Positions 1 through 8,253 are shown, counted from the stretch's first letter. The stretch is DNA of 64,000 nt from Methyloligella sp. GL2 (GCF_013341275.1 NZ_CP054476.1:1625501-1689500), one strand, 5' to 3'. Notes: generated by a model from the sequence alone, not told the origin. Numbers and translations: made by a program.

Positions 1-1220
1 GGCTGCTCGGGGATCGAACCGGTCTCGGTGTCGGTATCGGCTTCCGGCTTCGGCGCTGCGGCTTCCTGCTCCTCCACGGCATCGTCCGAGCCGTCATCGG
101 ACGGTGCGTCCTCAGAAGGGGCCGGCGCGGTCTTCTTGTCGGGCTGGTCTTCATCTGATTTGTCATCGGGCTCGGCCGGGGCCGTCTCTTCTTCCGACGG
201 CGCCTCGCCGGCATCGGGTTTGTCCGTTGCCTCGGTGACAGGCTCGCTGGCCGGCTCTTGATTGGAGGGCGCTGCCGCTTCCTCGCCATCGTCGGCCGGC
301 CCATCGGCGGTGTCGCCTGCCGGCTCCTCTGCCGCCGCATCCGTGGACGGCGCGGCGCTGTCCTTCGCATCGGACTCGGCGGCTGCGTCGCTATCGGCGT
401 CCGGCTCGCCGTCATAGAGGCTGTTGCTCTCTTCGCCGGTCTCCTCGTCGGCATCCTCGCCGGCCGTCTCGTCTAACGCCTCGCTATCGTCCGTGGTGTC
501 GGCAGGTTCGGATTGCGTCTCCGCGCCGTCGCCCGCCGCTTCCGTCTCGTCGGCTGCCGGTTTCTCCTCCTCGGCCGGAGGCTCTTCCTTGGTCTTTTCG
601 ACCAGGTGGAACGAATCGCGGAAGCGCTTGGCCGCCTCGCTCTTGGTGTGGCCGCGCGGGCCGACCGAGACCAGCATGTAGATCCGGTCGCCGGCGGGAG
701 CGATATCGATCAGGTGATTGAGCTTGCCGTCGCTGGCGGTCGCCTCAAAGCCCTGCAGCCCGGCGATCTTCGTGGGACCTTGGGACACCAGCTTGGAGCC
801 ACTGCCTTGCGCATAGGCCGAAACCAGGCGCTCGTAATAGTCGGTGTTGGTTTTGGGGGCGCGGCCTTCCGGATATTCGAAGACGATGGCGTGATACGCG
901 GTGCCGTCTCCCGGATCGAGCTGATAGTCGTGCTGAATCAAGGGGCTCTGCCCAGCAACGGATTTCGCCGAGACGGTGGGCTTTTCCGGGAAAGAGATGC
1001 CGAAGCCCTGTTCGGGAACCTCGAAGTCGAACCACGTCTCCTGCGGCTCTTCCGGCGTCTCGCCGGTCTCGTCCGCATCCTCTTGGGCCGCGGCGGGGCT
1101 CACGCCGAGCAAGCCGTCCAAGGGCGCCGGCGCGAGGTCCGTCTGCAACAGGCTCAGGCACGCGGCGAGCGCGAGAATGAAACAAATCTGTCCGGTTACC
1201 GATGTTATACGGCTGGGCAT
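1..1220 (-). CDS. Envelope protein with long acidic low-complexity tail (partial, runs off window start)
   Basis: The frame is open from an ATG at 1220 to the window edge with no stop, about 406 residues, so the C-terminus is missing. The N-terminus has a hydrophobic export signal (about residues 8-25). It contains LAAC, a possible lipobox with Cys21, and is followed by a second possible cleavage zone, SPAAAQ, near residue 47, so lipoprotein versus soluble secretion is undecided. Residues 60-200 form an ordered-looking domain containing FDFEVPEQGFGISFPEKP and repeated Tyr/Phe-rich strands. From about residue 205 the chain becomes almost entirely Glu, Ala, Asp, Pro, Ser and Thr. I do not recognise the family. 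The Ser-rich plus-strand frames over this region are mirror images of the acidic tail. Confidence 0.75.
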   Translation of the reverse strand, partial: MPSRITSVTGQICFILALAACLSLLQTDLAPAPLDGLLGVSPAAAQEDADETGETPEEPQETWFDFEVPEQGFGISFPEKPTVSAKSVAGQSPLIQHDYQLDPGDGTAYHAIVFEYPEGRAPKTNTDYYERLVSAYAQGSGSKLVSQGPTKIAGLQGFEATASDGKLNHLIDIAPAGDRIYMLVSVGPRGHTKSEAAKRFRDSFHLVEKTKEEPPAEEEKPAADETEAAGDGAETQSEPADTTDDSEALDETAGEDADEETGEESNSLYDGEPDADSDAAAESDAKDSAAPSTDAAAEEPAGDTADGPADDGEEAAAPSNQEPASEPVTEATDKPDAGEAPSEEETAPAEPDDKSDEDQPDKKTAPAPSEDAPSDDGSDDAVEEQEAAAPKPEADTDTETGSIPEQ

Positions 1221-1369
1221 CCCCTCTGGCCTCCCAAGGCTTTTTTGCTGATTCTCTGTTTAACATAGGCCGGTGACGATTGAGTGGGCGAAGCGGGGAT
1301 TAGGCAACGGGCCCCATTCTCTCAAGCTGTTGCTGCGAGGGACCACTTTCTCGGGGAGGCTTGCGCATC

Positions 1370-2134
1370 ATGGCGGGCGACCAGGCGGGATCGTGCAGGC
1401 AGCGTGGCGGCGGACGATTGCGCCGCTCCCTGAGATGGGCGCTGTCGGTCCTGCTGCTGGCCGTGCTGGCGCTTGCGTGGTTCCACTATGGCGACCGGAT
1501 CCGTCTGCCGAGCGAGGCGGAGATCTCGGCGGTTCTGGCGACGGTCGGCGTTTGGGGGCCGCTGGCGATCATCGGGCTGCGCGGCGTGACCGCGCTGCTC
1601 GCCGTGGTGCCGAGCGCCGTCATCGTCATGGCGGCGGGGGCCATCTACGGCGTCGCGCTCGGCTCGCTCTATATTCTGATCGGGGCGGAGATCGGCGCGC
1701 TGATCGCGTTTCTCACCGGGGCGTGGCTCGGCCGCGGCTATGCGGAGCGCCATGGCTGGCTCGACCGCCTGCGGCGCACCCGGGCCGGCGCCTGGTTGCT
1801 GGACGAGACGGCCGGCCAGAGGCGGCTCACGTTGGCGGTGCTGTATTGCCGCCTGCTGCCCGGGCTCAATTTCGACGGGATGAGCTATGTCGCCGGCGTG
1901 ACCCAGATCCGGCTTTGGCGCTTCCTGCTGGCGACGCTGATCGGGCTCATTCCCTATACGGTGCTGTTCGCCGCGTTCGGCGAGGGGCTGATGCAGATGG
2001 ATGGGCGCCAGGTCGCCATGGCGCTGGGCCTGATGCTGGCGCTGCTGGCGATCCCCGCATTCTGGCAGTTCCGCAAGCATCGGCGGCGGCGCGCCGCAAA
2101 ACGCGCCGCACCGCTTGGCGAGGAGGCGGAGTAG
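1370..2134 (+). CDS. TVP38/TMEM64 (VTT-domain, DedA-like) membrane protein
   Basis: The 254-residue protein has a basic N-terminus, a first membrane segment (about residues 20-37), then the VTT core. The core contains the GAIYGVALGSLYILIGAEIGA stretch, FLTGAWLGRGYAER, and the RLLPGLNFDGMSYVAGVT segment typical of SNARE-associated/TVP38 proteins. Further helices and a strongly basic cytoplasmic tail follow. Family members are inner-membrane proteins linked to lipid scrambling and envelope homeostasis; the substrate here is unknown. An in-frame TTG at 1361 sits too close to the ribosome-binding site GGGAGG (1354-1359), whereas the ATG at 1370 is spaced 10 bases from it, so that ATG was chosen. 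Confidence 0.85.
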   Translation: MAGDQAGSCRQRGGGRLRRSLRWALSVLLLAVLALAWFHYGDRIRLPSEAEISAVLATVGVWGPLAIIGLRGVTALLAVVPSAVIVMAAGAIYGVALGSLYILIGAEIGALIAFLTGAWLGRGYAERHGWLDRLRRTRAGAWLLDETAGQRRLTLAVLYCRLLPGLNFDGMSYVAGVTQIRLWRFLLATLIGLIPYTVLFAAFGEGLMQMDGRQVAMALGLMLALLAIPAFWQFRKHRRRRAAKRAAPLGEEAE

Positions 2135-2149
2135 CCTCGCTTTTTGCCG

Positions 2150-2662
2150 CTATTTCTCGAAGGGCACGTCCGACTTGCTGGTCAGGGTGATCTTGGAGAC
2201 GCAATCCTCGATATCGCCGTTCTGATCCTTGCAGGCGGTGATGTCGTTGAGCAGCAGCTTGCCGAGCTTATCGCAGGAAATCTCGGCGATATCGAAGACC
2301 TTGAGCTGGGTCTTCGCGGCGCTGAGCGGAGCAGCTTCCACCGCCAGGCGCTTGGCGACGATGCCGTCCTTGTCGAAGGCGACGATATCGAATTTCAGGC
2401 TGGAGAAAGCGCTCTCGCCCTTGTTCTGGAACAGCACATAGGTGCGGCAGGCGTTTTGCTGCGGTTCCAGCTTGTTCAGTTCGACGGTGAGGTCGAGGTC
2501 GGAAGCCGCATCGGCATCGGACGTCTCATCGGCGGCCGGAGCGGTCTCGGCGGAGGCGGCGCTTTCGGTGCTCGGGGCGCTCGTCGTGCTGTCGTCGGTC
2601 TGGGCCAGGGCGCTGCCCGAAAGCAGCAGCAGCGTTGCGAATAGGGCAGCGGCAAGTCTCAT
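2150..2662 (-). CDS. Secreted hypothetical protein
   Basis: The 170-residue protein begins with a clear Sec signal peptide (residues 1-20, ending SGSALAQ). A Ser/Thr/Glu/Ala-rich linker (about 22-52) follows, then a compact domain of about 115 residues. That domain contains four cysteines, including CRTYVLFQNKG, EISCDKLG, TACKDQNG and EDCVSKI, which suggests two disulfides in the periplasm. The repeated short beta-strand pattern resembles an immunoglobulin-like fold, but this is only an impression. A strong Shine-Dalgarno (complement of CCTCCT at 2668-2673) fixes the ATG. The gene converges on the VTT gene with 15 bases between stops. No function can be assigned. Confidence 0.8.
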   Translation of the reverse strand: MRLAAALFATLLLLSGSALAQTDDSTTSAPSTESAASAETAPAADETSDADAASDLDLTVELNKLEPQQNACRTYVLFQNKGESAFSSLKFDIVAFDKDGIVAKRLAVEAAPLSAAKTQLKVFDIAEISCDKLGKLLLNDITACKDQNGDIEDCVSKITLTSKSDVPFEK

Positions 2663-2856
2663 CTAATCCTCCTAACGCGTTTCCAAAGCGTGTTTCTTTA
2701 ACACGCCTCTCTATAAGGAGTTTGACCGGCCCACCAGAGTTTGACGCAAGCGCAAAGTGATAGCTGCAAAGTTTTCAGCTTATGGCTTGGGCGGCGAAGC
2801 GCCGCGAATCCGATAAGTGATTGACGGATGCGGTGAAGAATCGTGGAGTTGATGCG

Positions 2857-3621
2857 ATGAGGTTCCGGCCGGACGGGGACAAGCGAGAAGACGTGCAAGA
2901 AAACGTTCCCTTGGCGGCCGTTCCGGAGGATCTGCGGGTCTATGCTATCGGCGATATCCATGGCCGGCTGGATCTGCTCGATGTGCTGCTCGCCAAGATC
3001 GCCGAGGATATCGAAGCCAGTCCGCAGTCCCGCGCCGAACTCGTCTTCCTCGGCGACTATGTCGACAGGGGGCAGGACTCCAAAGGCGTGATCGAGCGGC
3101 TTTTGTCGAAGACGCTGCCGGCGCCGGCCACTTGCCTCAGAGGCAATCACGAAGAGCTGATGTTGGATTTCCTGCGCGCGCCGCAATACGGCCAGCCCTG
3201 GCCGGAACCGGCGGGCGGGCTGGCGACGCTCAACTCTTATGGCGTTGCCGGGGATGCGATCAGCCACAATCCGGAGGCGGTGCGGGACGAATTCTTGCGC
3301 AAGATACCGTCCTCGCATTTGCAGTTTTTCGAGACGCTTCAGCTCACTGCCGAGATCGGCGATTACTTCTTTGTGCATGCCGGGGTGGAGCCGGGCGTGC
3401 CGCTCGACCGCCAGGACGTGCGCGATCTGCTCTGGATCCGCGAGCCCTTCCTTAATCACGAGGGCGGTTTCGGCAAGGTGGTGGTGCACGGGCATACGCC
3501 GCGCGATCGGGTGGTGATGCGGGCCAACCGCATCGGCGTCGATACCGGCGCCTTCATGAGCGGGCGGCTTTCGGCGGTGGTGCTCGCCGGCAATGAGAGG
3601 CATGTCATCGACACGGCGTGA
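2857..3621 (+). CDS. PP2A/Ap4A-hydrolase-like metallophosphoesterase
   Basis: The 254-residue cytoplasmic protein carries the phosphoprotein phosphatase metal-binding motifs in order: GDIHGR (32-37), GDYVDRG (66-72), RGNHE (95-99), VHAG and VHGHTPRD. Together they bind two metals and hydrolyse phosphate mono- or diesters. Bacterial relatives act on Ser/Thr-phosphoproteins or on diadenosine tetraphosphate, and the sequence does not decide between these. The upstream in-frame TTG at 2821 and GTG at 2833 lack a ribosome-binding site, while GGAG at 2845-2848 lies 8 bases before the ATG at 2857, which I take as the start. A hairpin at 3678-3702 probably ends the transcript. Confidence 0.85.
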   Translation: MRFRPDGDKREDVQENVPLAAVPEDLRVYAIGDIHGRLDLLDVLLAKIAEDIEASPQSRAELVFLGDYVDRGQDSKGVIERLLSKTLPAPATCLRGNHEELMLDFLRAPQYGQPWPEPAGGLATLNSYGVAGDAISHNPEAVRDEFLRKIPSSHLQFFETLQLTAEIGDYFFVHAGVEPGVPLDRQDVRDLLWIREPFLNHEGGFGKVVVHGHTPRDRVVMRANRIGVDTGAFMSGRLSAVVLAGNERHVIDTA

Positions 3622-3677
3622 CCTGTGGCCCCGGTGAAAGTCGTCGCACGGGAGGTTAGGATCGGATATTTCCGCAA

Positions 3678-3706
3678 AAGAGCCCCGCGGTTGAGGGCTC
3701 TTCTTC
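3678..3706 (+). terminator. Hairpin after phosphatase gene
   Basis: An 8-bp perfect stem, AAGAGCCC (3678-3685) with GGGCTCTT (3695-3702), has a 9-base loop and is followed by CTTC. The U-run is weak, so this may be a leaky terminator, or a structure in the leader of the following glutaminase gene, which starts about 20 bases on. Confidence 0.5.
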
Positions 3707-3721
3707 GCATTTGGGAGCTCA

Positions 3722-5611
3722 GTGGTGCAGGAGACGGTGAACCGCGTCCTATCGGCGGACGGCAACGAGGCTGGGGCCATCGCGCCGATCGAGGACTATC
3801 TGGCGGAGGTGCACGGGCGGATCTCGCAGATCCAGGGCGGAGCGGTCGCCGATTATATCCCCGAGCTCTCCAAGGCCGATCCGGAGGCCTTCGGCATCAC
3901 CATCGCGACGGTAGACGGGCAAGTCTACAGCACCGGCGAGGTGGACGTTCCCTTCACCATCCAGTCGATCTCCAAGCCGTTCCTCTACGGTTACGCGCTG
4001 CAGCGCTATGGCCGCGAGGCGGTGCTGGAGCATGTCGGGGTTGAGCCGACGGGCGAAGCTTTCAACTCCATCGTCCTGGATCAGCGGCATAATCGCCCCT
4101 TCAACCCGATGGTCAATGCCGGCGCCATCGCGGTCGCCGAGCTGGTGGAGGGCGACACGCAAGAAGCGCGCATCGCCAATATGCTGGCGGTGTTCTCGGG
4201 CTTCGCCGGACGCAAGCTGGAGATCGACGAGGCGGTGTTCCGCTCCGAGCTGGCCACCGGCCACCGCAACCGGGCCATCGCCTATATGATGCTGAATACC
4301 GGCATGATCCGCCGCGACCCGGAGGAGGTGCTGGATCTCTATTTCCGGCAATGCGCCATCACCATCACGGCGCGCGATCTGGCGATCATGGCGGCGACGC
4401 TGGCCAATGACGGCATCAATCCGCTGACCGGCGAGAGCGTCATCTCGCCAGACAATGTGCGCGACGTGCTGACGGTGATGAATAGCTGCGGCATGTATAA
4501 TTACGCCGGCCAGTGGTCCTACGAGGTCGGCATGCCGGCGAAGAGCGGCGTTTCCGGCGCGATCATCGCCGCGATCCCGGGGCAGGTCGGCATCAGCGTC
4601 TATTCCCCGCCCATCGATCAGCACGGCAACAGCGTGCGCGGGGTGGAGGTGTGCAAGGCGCTGTCGTCGGAATTCGAGCTGCACGCCTTCCATAACCGCA
4701 CCAATGTGCGCGCCGTGGTGCGGCGGGAGTATTGCGGCGAGCAGGTCTGCTCCAACCGGCTACGGACGCCGGAGGAGCGGAATTTCCTGATCGAAGAGGG
4801 GGCGAAGATTGCCGTCATCGAGGCGCAAGGGGCGCTGTTCTTCGGCTCCACCGAGCAGCTGTTGCGCAGGATTGCCGCGCGCACCGAAGATGCCCGCTAT
4901 GTGATCGTCGATTTCGGCCGGGTGCATCTGGCCGACGACTCCGCAGGCCGGCTGATCCGGCAGGCCGCCAAGTCGATGGCCAAGACCGGCACCGAGCTGG
5001 TTTTTTCCAACGTGCCGGCGGAAGGGCCTCTGAGCAGCCTTGCGACCTGCATCTCCGAGCTGGCGCAAAGCCAGGCCTTGCATTGTTTCGGCGATGTCGA
5101 TGCGGCGATGGAGTGGTGCGAGGACCAGCTGCTGGATCGCTCGCGCCTGCACGTCTCCGACAGGAAATTCGCGCTGGCCCAGCTGGAGCTGTTCCGCGGG
5201 TTGAATGCGGAAGAATGCCATCTCTTGGAGCGGTTGGTGCGGCCGCTGATCTTCGAGAAGGGGGAGATCATTATCCGGGAAGGGGCGCCGGCGCGTCTGT
5301 TCTTCGTGCTCGCGCAAGGTAGCGTGGGCGTGGAGGTGCGCGGCCCTGACGGGGATGGCGAGGGGCTGCGCCGCGTCGCCTCCATCGGGCCGGGGCTGAC
5401 CTTCGGCGAGATGGCGCTGCTCGACGGCGCCCCCCGCTCCGCCCGCGTCGTCGCCGACGAGAAAGTGGTCTGCTACGGGCTGCCGGTGGACGAGCTGCAG
5501 GAGCTCGGCGCCGAACACCCGAAGATCATGATCACGATCCTCAGCAATCTGACCCGGGAATTCTCCGAGCGCCTGCACCACGCCCATGAGGAGATCCGGG
5601 CGCTGGAATAG
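3722..5611 (+). CDS. glsA: Glutaminase fused to STAS and cyclic-nucleotide-binding domains
   Basis: The 629-residue protein has three domains. Residues about 20-325 are a serine-dependent glutaminase (glutamine to glutamate plus ammonia, beta-lactamase-like fold), with the catalytic SxxK as S82-ISK85, the NPMVNAGAI segment (128-136) and the C-terminal lid region. Residues about 360-450 form a STAS domain (from KIAVIEAQGALFFGSTEQ). Residues about 485-600 form a cNMP-binding domain whose phosphate-binding cassette reads FGEMALLDGAPRSARV. A stand-alone bacterial glutaminase is about 300-310 residues, so half of this chain is probably regulatory. The start is GTG 3722 or GTG 3725; the latter is better spaced (7 bases) from GGGAG at 3713-3717. 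The ligand (cAMP, cGMP or none) is not known. Confidence 0.9.
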   Translation: MVQETVNRVLSADGNEAGAIAPIEDYLAEVHGRISQIQGGAVADYIPELSKADPEAFGITIATVDGQVYSTGEVDVPFTIQSISKPFLYGYALQRYGREAVLEHVGVEPTGEAFNSIVLDQRHNRPFNPMVNAGAIAVAELVEGDTQEARIANMLAVFSGFAGRKLEIDEAVFRSELATGHRNRAIAYMMLNTGMIRRDPEEVLDLYFRQCAITITARDLAIMAATLANDGINPLTGESVISPDNVRDVLTVMNSCGMYNYAGQWSYEVGMPAKSGVSGAIIAAIPGQVGISVYSPPIDQHGNSVRGVEVCKALSSEFELHAFHNRTNVRAVVRREYCGEQVCSNRLRTPEERNFLIEEGAKIAVIEAQGALFFGSTEQLLRRIAARTEDARYVIVDFGRVHLADDSAGRLIRQAAKSMAKTGTELVFSNVPAEGPLSSLATCISELAQSQALHCFGDVDAAMEWCEDQLLDRSRLHVSDRKFALAQLELFRGLNAEECHLLERLVRPLIFEKGEIIIREGAPARLFFVLAQGSVGVEVRGPDGDGEGLRRVASIGPGLTFGEMALLDGAPRSARVVADEKVVCYGLPVDELQELGAEHPKIMITILSNLTREFSERLHHAHEEIRALE

Positions 5612-5626
5612 GGGCGGCTTCGGCGG

Positions 5627-5701
5627 CTAGCCGAAATCGGCGTGGCCGATATCGTGCGGGCTGTCCTCGATCTGCCAATGGCCGGGCCTTGCATCGGTGC
5701 C
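5627..5701 (-). pseudogene. Orphan 3'-end fragment of an aat-like gene
   Basis: Read on the minus strand, these 75 bases encode 24 residues plus a TAG stop that align without gaps to the last 24 residues of the intact aat-like protein at 6748-7671. 65 of 75 bases match, and 7 residue changes are mostly conservative (E/D, L/I, K/R, K/Q, S/A, Q/H, G/S). Homology ends abruptly on both sides. The fragment lies directly after the glutaminase stop, which would be the expected position of a native aat 3' end if the DNA at 5702-6747 were a later insertion. Confidence 0.8.
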
Positions 5702-5858
5702 GAACTTTCGATGACGTAGGGCGGCCAGTGCGCGTCATCTCTCTGACCAGCGGCGGACCTAGGCGAAAATCGATATTTCCATCGCTGCGATGGTTGTTAT
5801 GTCCTTAACTTCAACCTAAGATGGCTGTCGTCTCAATTTAAGTCTAATTGATGGACCG

Positions 5859-6713
5859 ATGAGCGAAGAGTCTTCTAAGAATACGGACGAAGCAGAGGTT
5901 GTGGGCGGGGGGCTTGTCACCTTCGTTAAGGGAATTGTGTTCTGCGTTATAATTGCAATATGGTTTACATTTGGTCTTTTTGTTTCATGTGTAATGTATC
6001 TTAGAGTTTCTATCTTTGATTCTGTTGCTTCAGTTCTTTATCTTCTCGGGGGAGGTCGTTCATGGAACCTTATTGATTTGGAGAAGTCAGCTTATTATTG
6101 GCGATATGAGCTGACTTTGCTCTACAATCAGGTTATGCAAGCCAGCTTATATCCGGTAGATATGCTTAAATTTTCCGGTGTTAAGAATTTATTGTCTCTC
6201 GCTCTATTTGTAATGGGGTTTGTGTTTAGTGTAGCATTTCTTGTATATTTAACGTCTACACTTTTTGCATTTTTATTGTATTTTTTGATATTGGCGGCCT
6301 TTTTCTTCCCATTATTGGCGCTTGGTTTGGGAATTGTAATTCAGCTCCTTGCCATTTTTCTTGCGATTTTGCTAGTTTGGATTCCCTTTTTCATTAGTAC
6401 GATAAGTCTTATTGTTTATGAGCAGGTTTCAAAATCGTTCGGTATATATGATGACGACGTCAATTATTCATTGATAGATTTTTCATTTCGGTGGCCTGTA
6501 CTGTTTTTCGATTATTACAGGTTCGATCAGAAAAATTCGCCAGCGCCTGATAGGTTTGATCGGATAATATCTGGGATAAAAGTTGTAGTTCTCTCTGCAA
6601 CGATATGGTCTGTTATTTTTGCGGCTGTATTATATGTTCCGATACTTATATTGACTGCTATATTTTTTGGAGGACTTGTCTGGTTGGAGTTTTACTCCAG
6701 ACGAGCATTGTAA
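5859..6713 (+). CDS. AT-rich orphan multi-pass membrane protein (foreign)
   Basis: The 284-residue protein matches no family I recognise. It has an acidic soluble N-terminus (1-20), a membrane segment at about 24-48, and an amphipathic region (50-105) rich in Tyr and Trp. A dense block of three or four hydrophobic helices follows (about 108-186), then a polar segment (188-238) containing YDDDVNYSLIDFSFRW and FDYYRFDQ, and a last hydrophobic stretch (240-278). Its codons favour A/T strongly (many TTT, ATT, TAT, ATA), unlike every neighbour, which points to recent transfer. No strong Shine-Dalgarno precedes the ATG. The gene lies between two copies of an aat 3' end. A role in phage defence or inter-bacterial conflict is possible from position and composition alone. 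Confidence 0.75.
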   Translation: MSEESSKNTDEAEVVGGGLVTFVKGIVFCVIIAIWFTFGLFVSCVMYLRVSIFDSVASVLYLLGGGRSWNLIDLEKSAYYWRYELTLLYNQVMQASLYPVDMLKFSGVKNLLSLALFVMGFVFSVAFLVYLTSTLFAFLLYFLILAAFFFPLLALGLGIVIQLLAIFLAILLVWIPFFISTISLIVYEQVSKSFGIYDDDVNYSLIDFSFRWPVLFFDYYRFDQKNSPAPDRFDRIISGIKVVVLSATIWSVIFAAVLYVPILILTAIFFGGLVWLEFYSRRAL

Positions 6714-6747
6714 GGTCACGCCAAGGAGGGTACTCGATTAAATCGGC

Positions 6748-7671
6748 CTAGCCGAAATCGGCGTGACCGATTTCTTGCGGGCCGTCCTCGAGCTTCCAGT
6801 GGCCGGGCTTGGAATCGGTGCCGGCATATTGCGCCACCAACCCCAGAAATTCGCTGCGGGGCACTTCGTGGAAGCCCTGCTCCAAGGTGGTCGGCGTCGC
6901 CCATTTGTTATCGCAGAGCTTGAAGCCCCATTTCGCCAGGTGCCAGGCGAGCACCGAGAAGCCGTATTTCGAGGCGTTGGAGACGCGGGTGAACTGGGAT
7001 TCGATCACGAACATGCCGCCGACCGCCACGCCATAGCCGCCGGCGATCAGCGCGCCGGTCTCGTCCCAGACCTCGTAGCTATGAGCATGGCCTGCATCGT
7101 GCAGCGCCGCATAGGCGTGCATGATGCGCGGGGTGATCCAGGTCAGCGGCGGCCGGTTCTTGCGCGGCGCGGCGCAGGCGGCCATCACGCCATCGAAATC
7201 GCTATCGAAGGTGACGCGCCAGCGGTTCTGGCGCAGCATGGCGCGGACCCGGCGGGAGATGTGATAGCTCTCGAAGGAGAGCACGCAGCGCTCTTTCGGC
7301 GTCATCCATTTCAGCGGGCCGTAATGGCCGTAGGGGAACAGGCCGCTTGCGTGGGCTTCGAGCAGCACCGGCACCGACATGTCGGAGACGAAACCGGCGA
7401 ACTCCGAATCCCATTTTGGCTTGGCCGGATCGGGCAGGGCGGCGCGGTTGCCGCGGAGCCATTGGTCGAGGCAGAGTGCGCCCAAGGGAAGAAGGTTGGC
7501 GGCGCGCTTGGGCCGCAGCGCCCAGACCGTGCCGAGGGCGATACGGCGGAGGCGCTGCTTCGGCGTCTCGCGGAACAAGCGTTTGCGCCGCTCGCCTCGG
7601 GGCTGGCCAGCGGTCCGCGTGAGCGGCCATCCCGCCGACAGCGCGACGGCAATTTCAACCTGTCGTTGCAT
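6748..7671 (-). CDS. aat: Leucyl/phenylalanyl-tRNA-protein transferase-like protein
   Basis: Aat enzymes move Leu or Phe from tRNA to proteins with N-terminal Lys/Arg, feeding the ClpS/ClpAP N-degron pathway. The 307-residue protein has the Aat core at about 85-280: SGLFPYGHYGPLKWMTP, the WITP segment, GHAHSYEVWD, GGYGVAVGGMFVIESQFTR and DASK-like NASKYGF. It carries an N-terminal extension of about 75 residues (RLFRETPKQRL, ALRPKRAANLLPLG), making it longer than the usual 200-235. The conserved Glu (IESQF) is present, but the motif equivalent to E. coli DCQ reads CDNK, so the catalytic-region Gln appears replaced by Lys. GGAGGG just upstream supports this ATG. The last 24 codons are duplicated at 5627-5701. 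Confidence 0.8.
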   Translation of the reverse strand: MQRQVEIAVALSAGWPLTRTAGQPRGERRKRLFRETPKQRLRRIALGTVWALRPKRAANLLPLGALCLDQWLRGNRAALPDPAKPKWDSEFAGFVSDMSVPVLLEAHASGLFPYGHYGPLKWMTPKERCVLSFESYHISRRVRAMLRQNRWRVTFDSDFDGVMAACAAPRKNRPPLTWITPRIMHAYAALHDAGHAHSYEVWDETGALIAGGYGVAVGGMFVIESQFTRVSNASKYGFSVLAWHLAKWGFKLCDNKWATPTTLEQGFHEVPRSEFLGLVAQYAGTDSKPGHWKLEDGPQEIGHADFG

Positions 7672-7908
7672 CTGCCCTCCACCCCTCCACTTTTAAGGCA
7701 TTAGCTTAACCTTACCGGGCAAGTTACCACAATAACTGGCAATAATAGCTCGTTACCCGTGCGGCACTTTGTGAACATGCTTAACGGGAGAAACGGCGCC
7801 TATTGCACCCAGTTGACGGCGGCGGGCAAGCGCGCGACGCTCCCCCTGGTTGATTTGAGATGAGTCGGGACTTGACCGCCTTTGGCAAGGCCCGGGGGAA
7901 AGGTCTTG

Positions 7909-8220
7909 ATGCGGCTTGGTTTTATCCTGACCGTGTTGACGCTGTTTTGTCCTGGATTGGCGCATGCCGACGAGGCGGCTGTGGCGCGGGGGCAGGCTTT
8001 CGTCGAATCCCATTGCGCACGCTGTCATGCAATCGGCCCGGAGGGGGAAAGCCCGATGGCCGAGGCGCCGCCTTTCCGTACACTGAAGCAGCATTATCCG
8101 GTGGATTCCTTGGCCGAAGCGCTTGCGGAAGGGATCGTCACCGGACATCCCGACATGCCGCCTTTCGAGCTCGATCCGCACCAGATCAACGACATCATCC
8201 TTTATCTCGACACGTTATAA
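7909..8220 (+). CDS. Small secreted cytochrome c (class I)
   Basis: The 103-residue protein has a signal peptide (1-20, ending GLAHA), the haem attachment site C36-ARC-H40 and a likely Met axial ligand in HPDMPPFELD. This is a minimal monohaem periplasmic electron carrier. The ATG at 7909 follows a purine-rich GGGGGAAAGG and is preferred over TTG at 7882. It is the first of two adjacent cytochrome genes separated by 33 bases, so the two are probably co-transcribed. Confidence 0.85.
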   Translation: MRLGFILTVLTLFCPGLAHADEAAVARGQAFVESHCARCHAIGPEGESPMAEAPPFRTLKQHYPVDSLAEALAEGIVTGHPDMPPFELDPHQINDIILYLDTL

Positions 8221-8253
8221 ACGGCCGGCATCTCGGCCCGTGAGGGAGGCTTC

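Noticed and set aside
28..1268. Ser-rich and other plus-strand frames at the window start
   Set aside because: They are the complement of the acidic tail of the leftward envelope protein and have no start signals.
5702..5858. Promoter or recombinase-binding site in the AT-rich leader of the orphan membrane-protein gene
   Set aside because: The region is AT-rich and has a GATGACG/CGTCATC inverted pair (5710-5739), but no convincing -35/-10 pair or known recombinase site could be defined.
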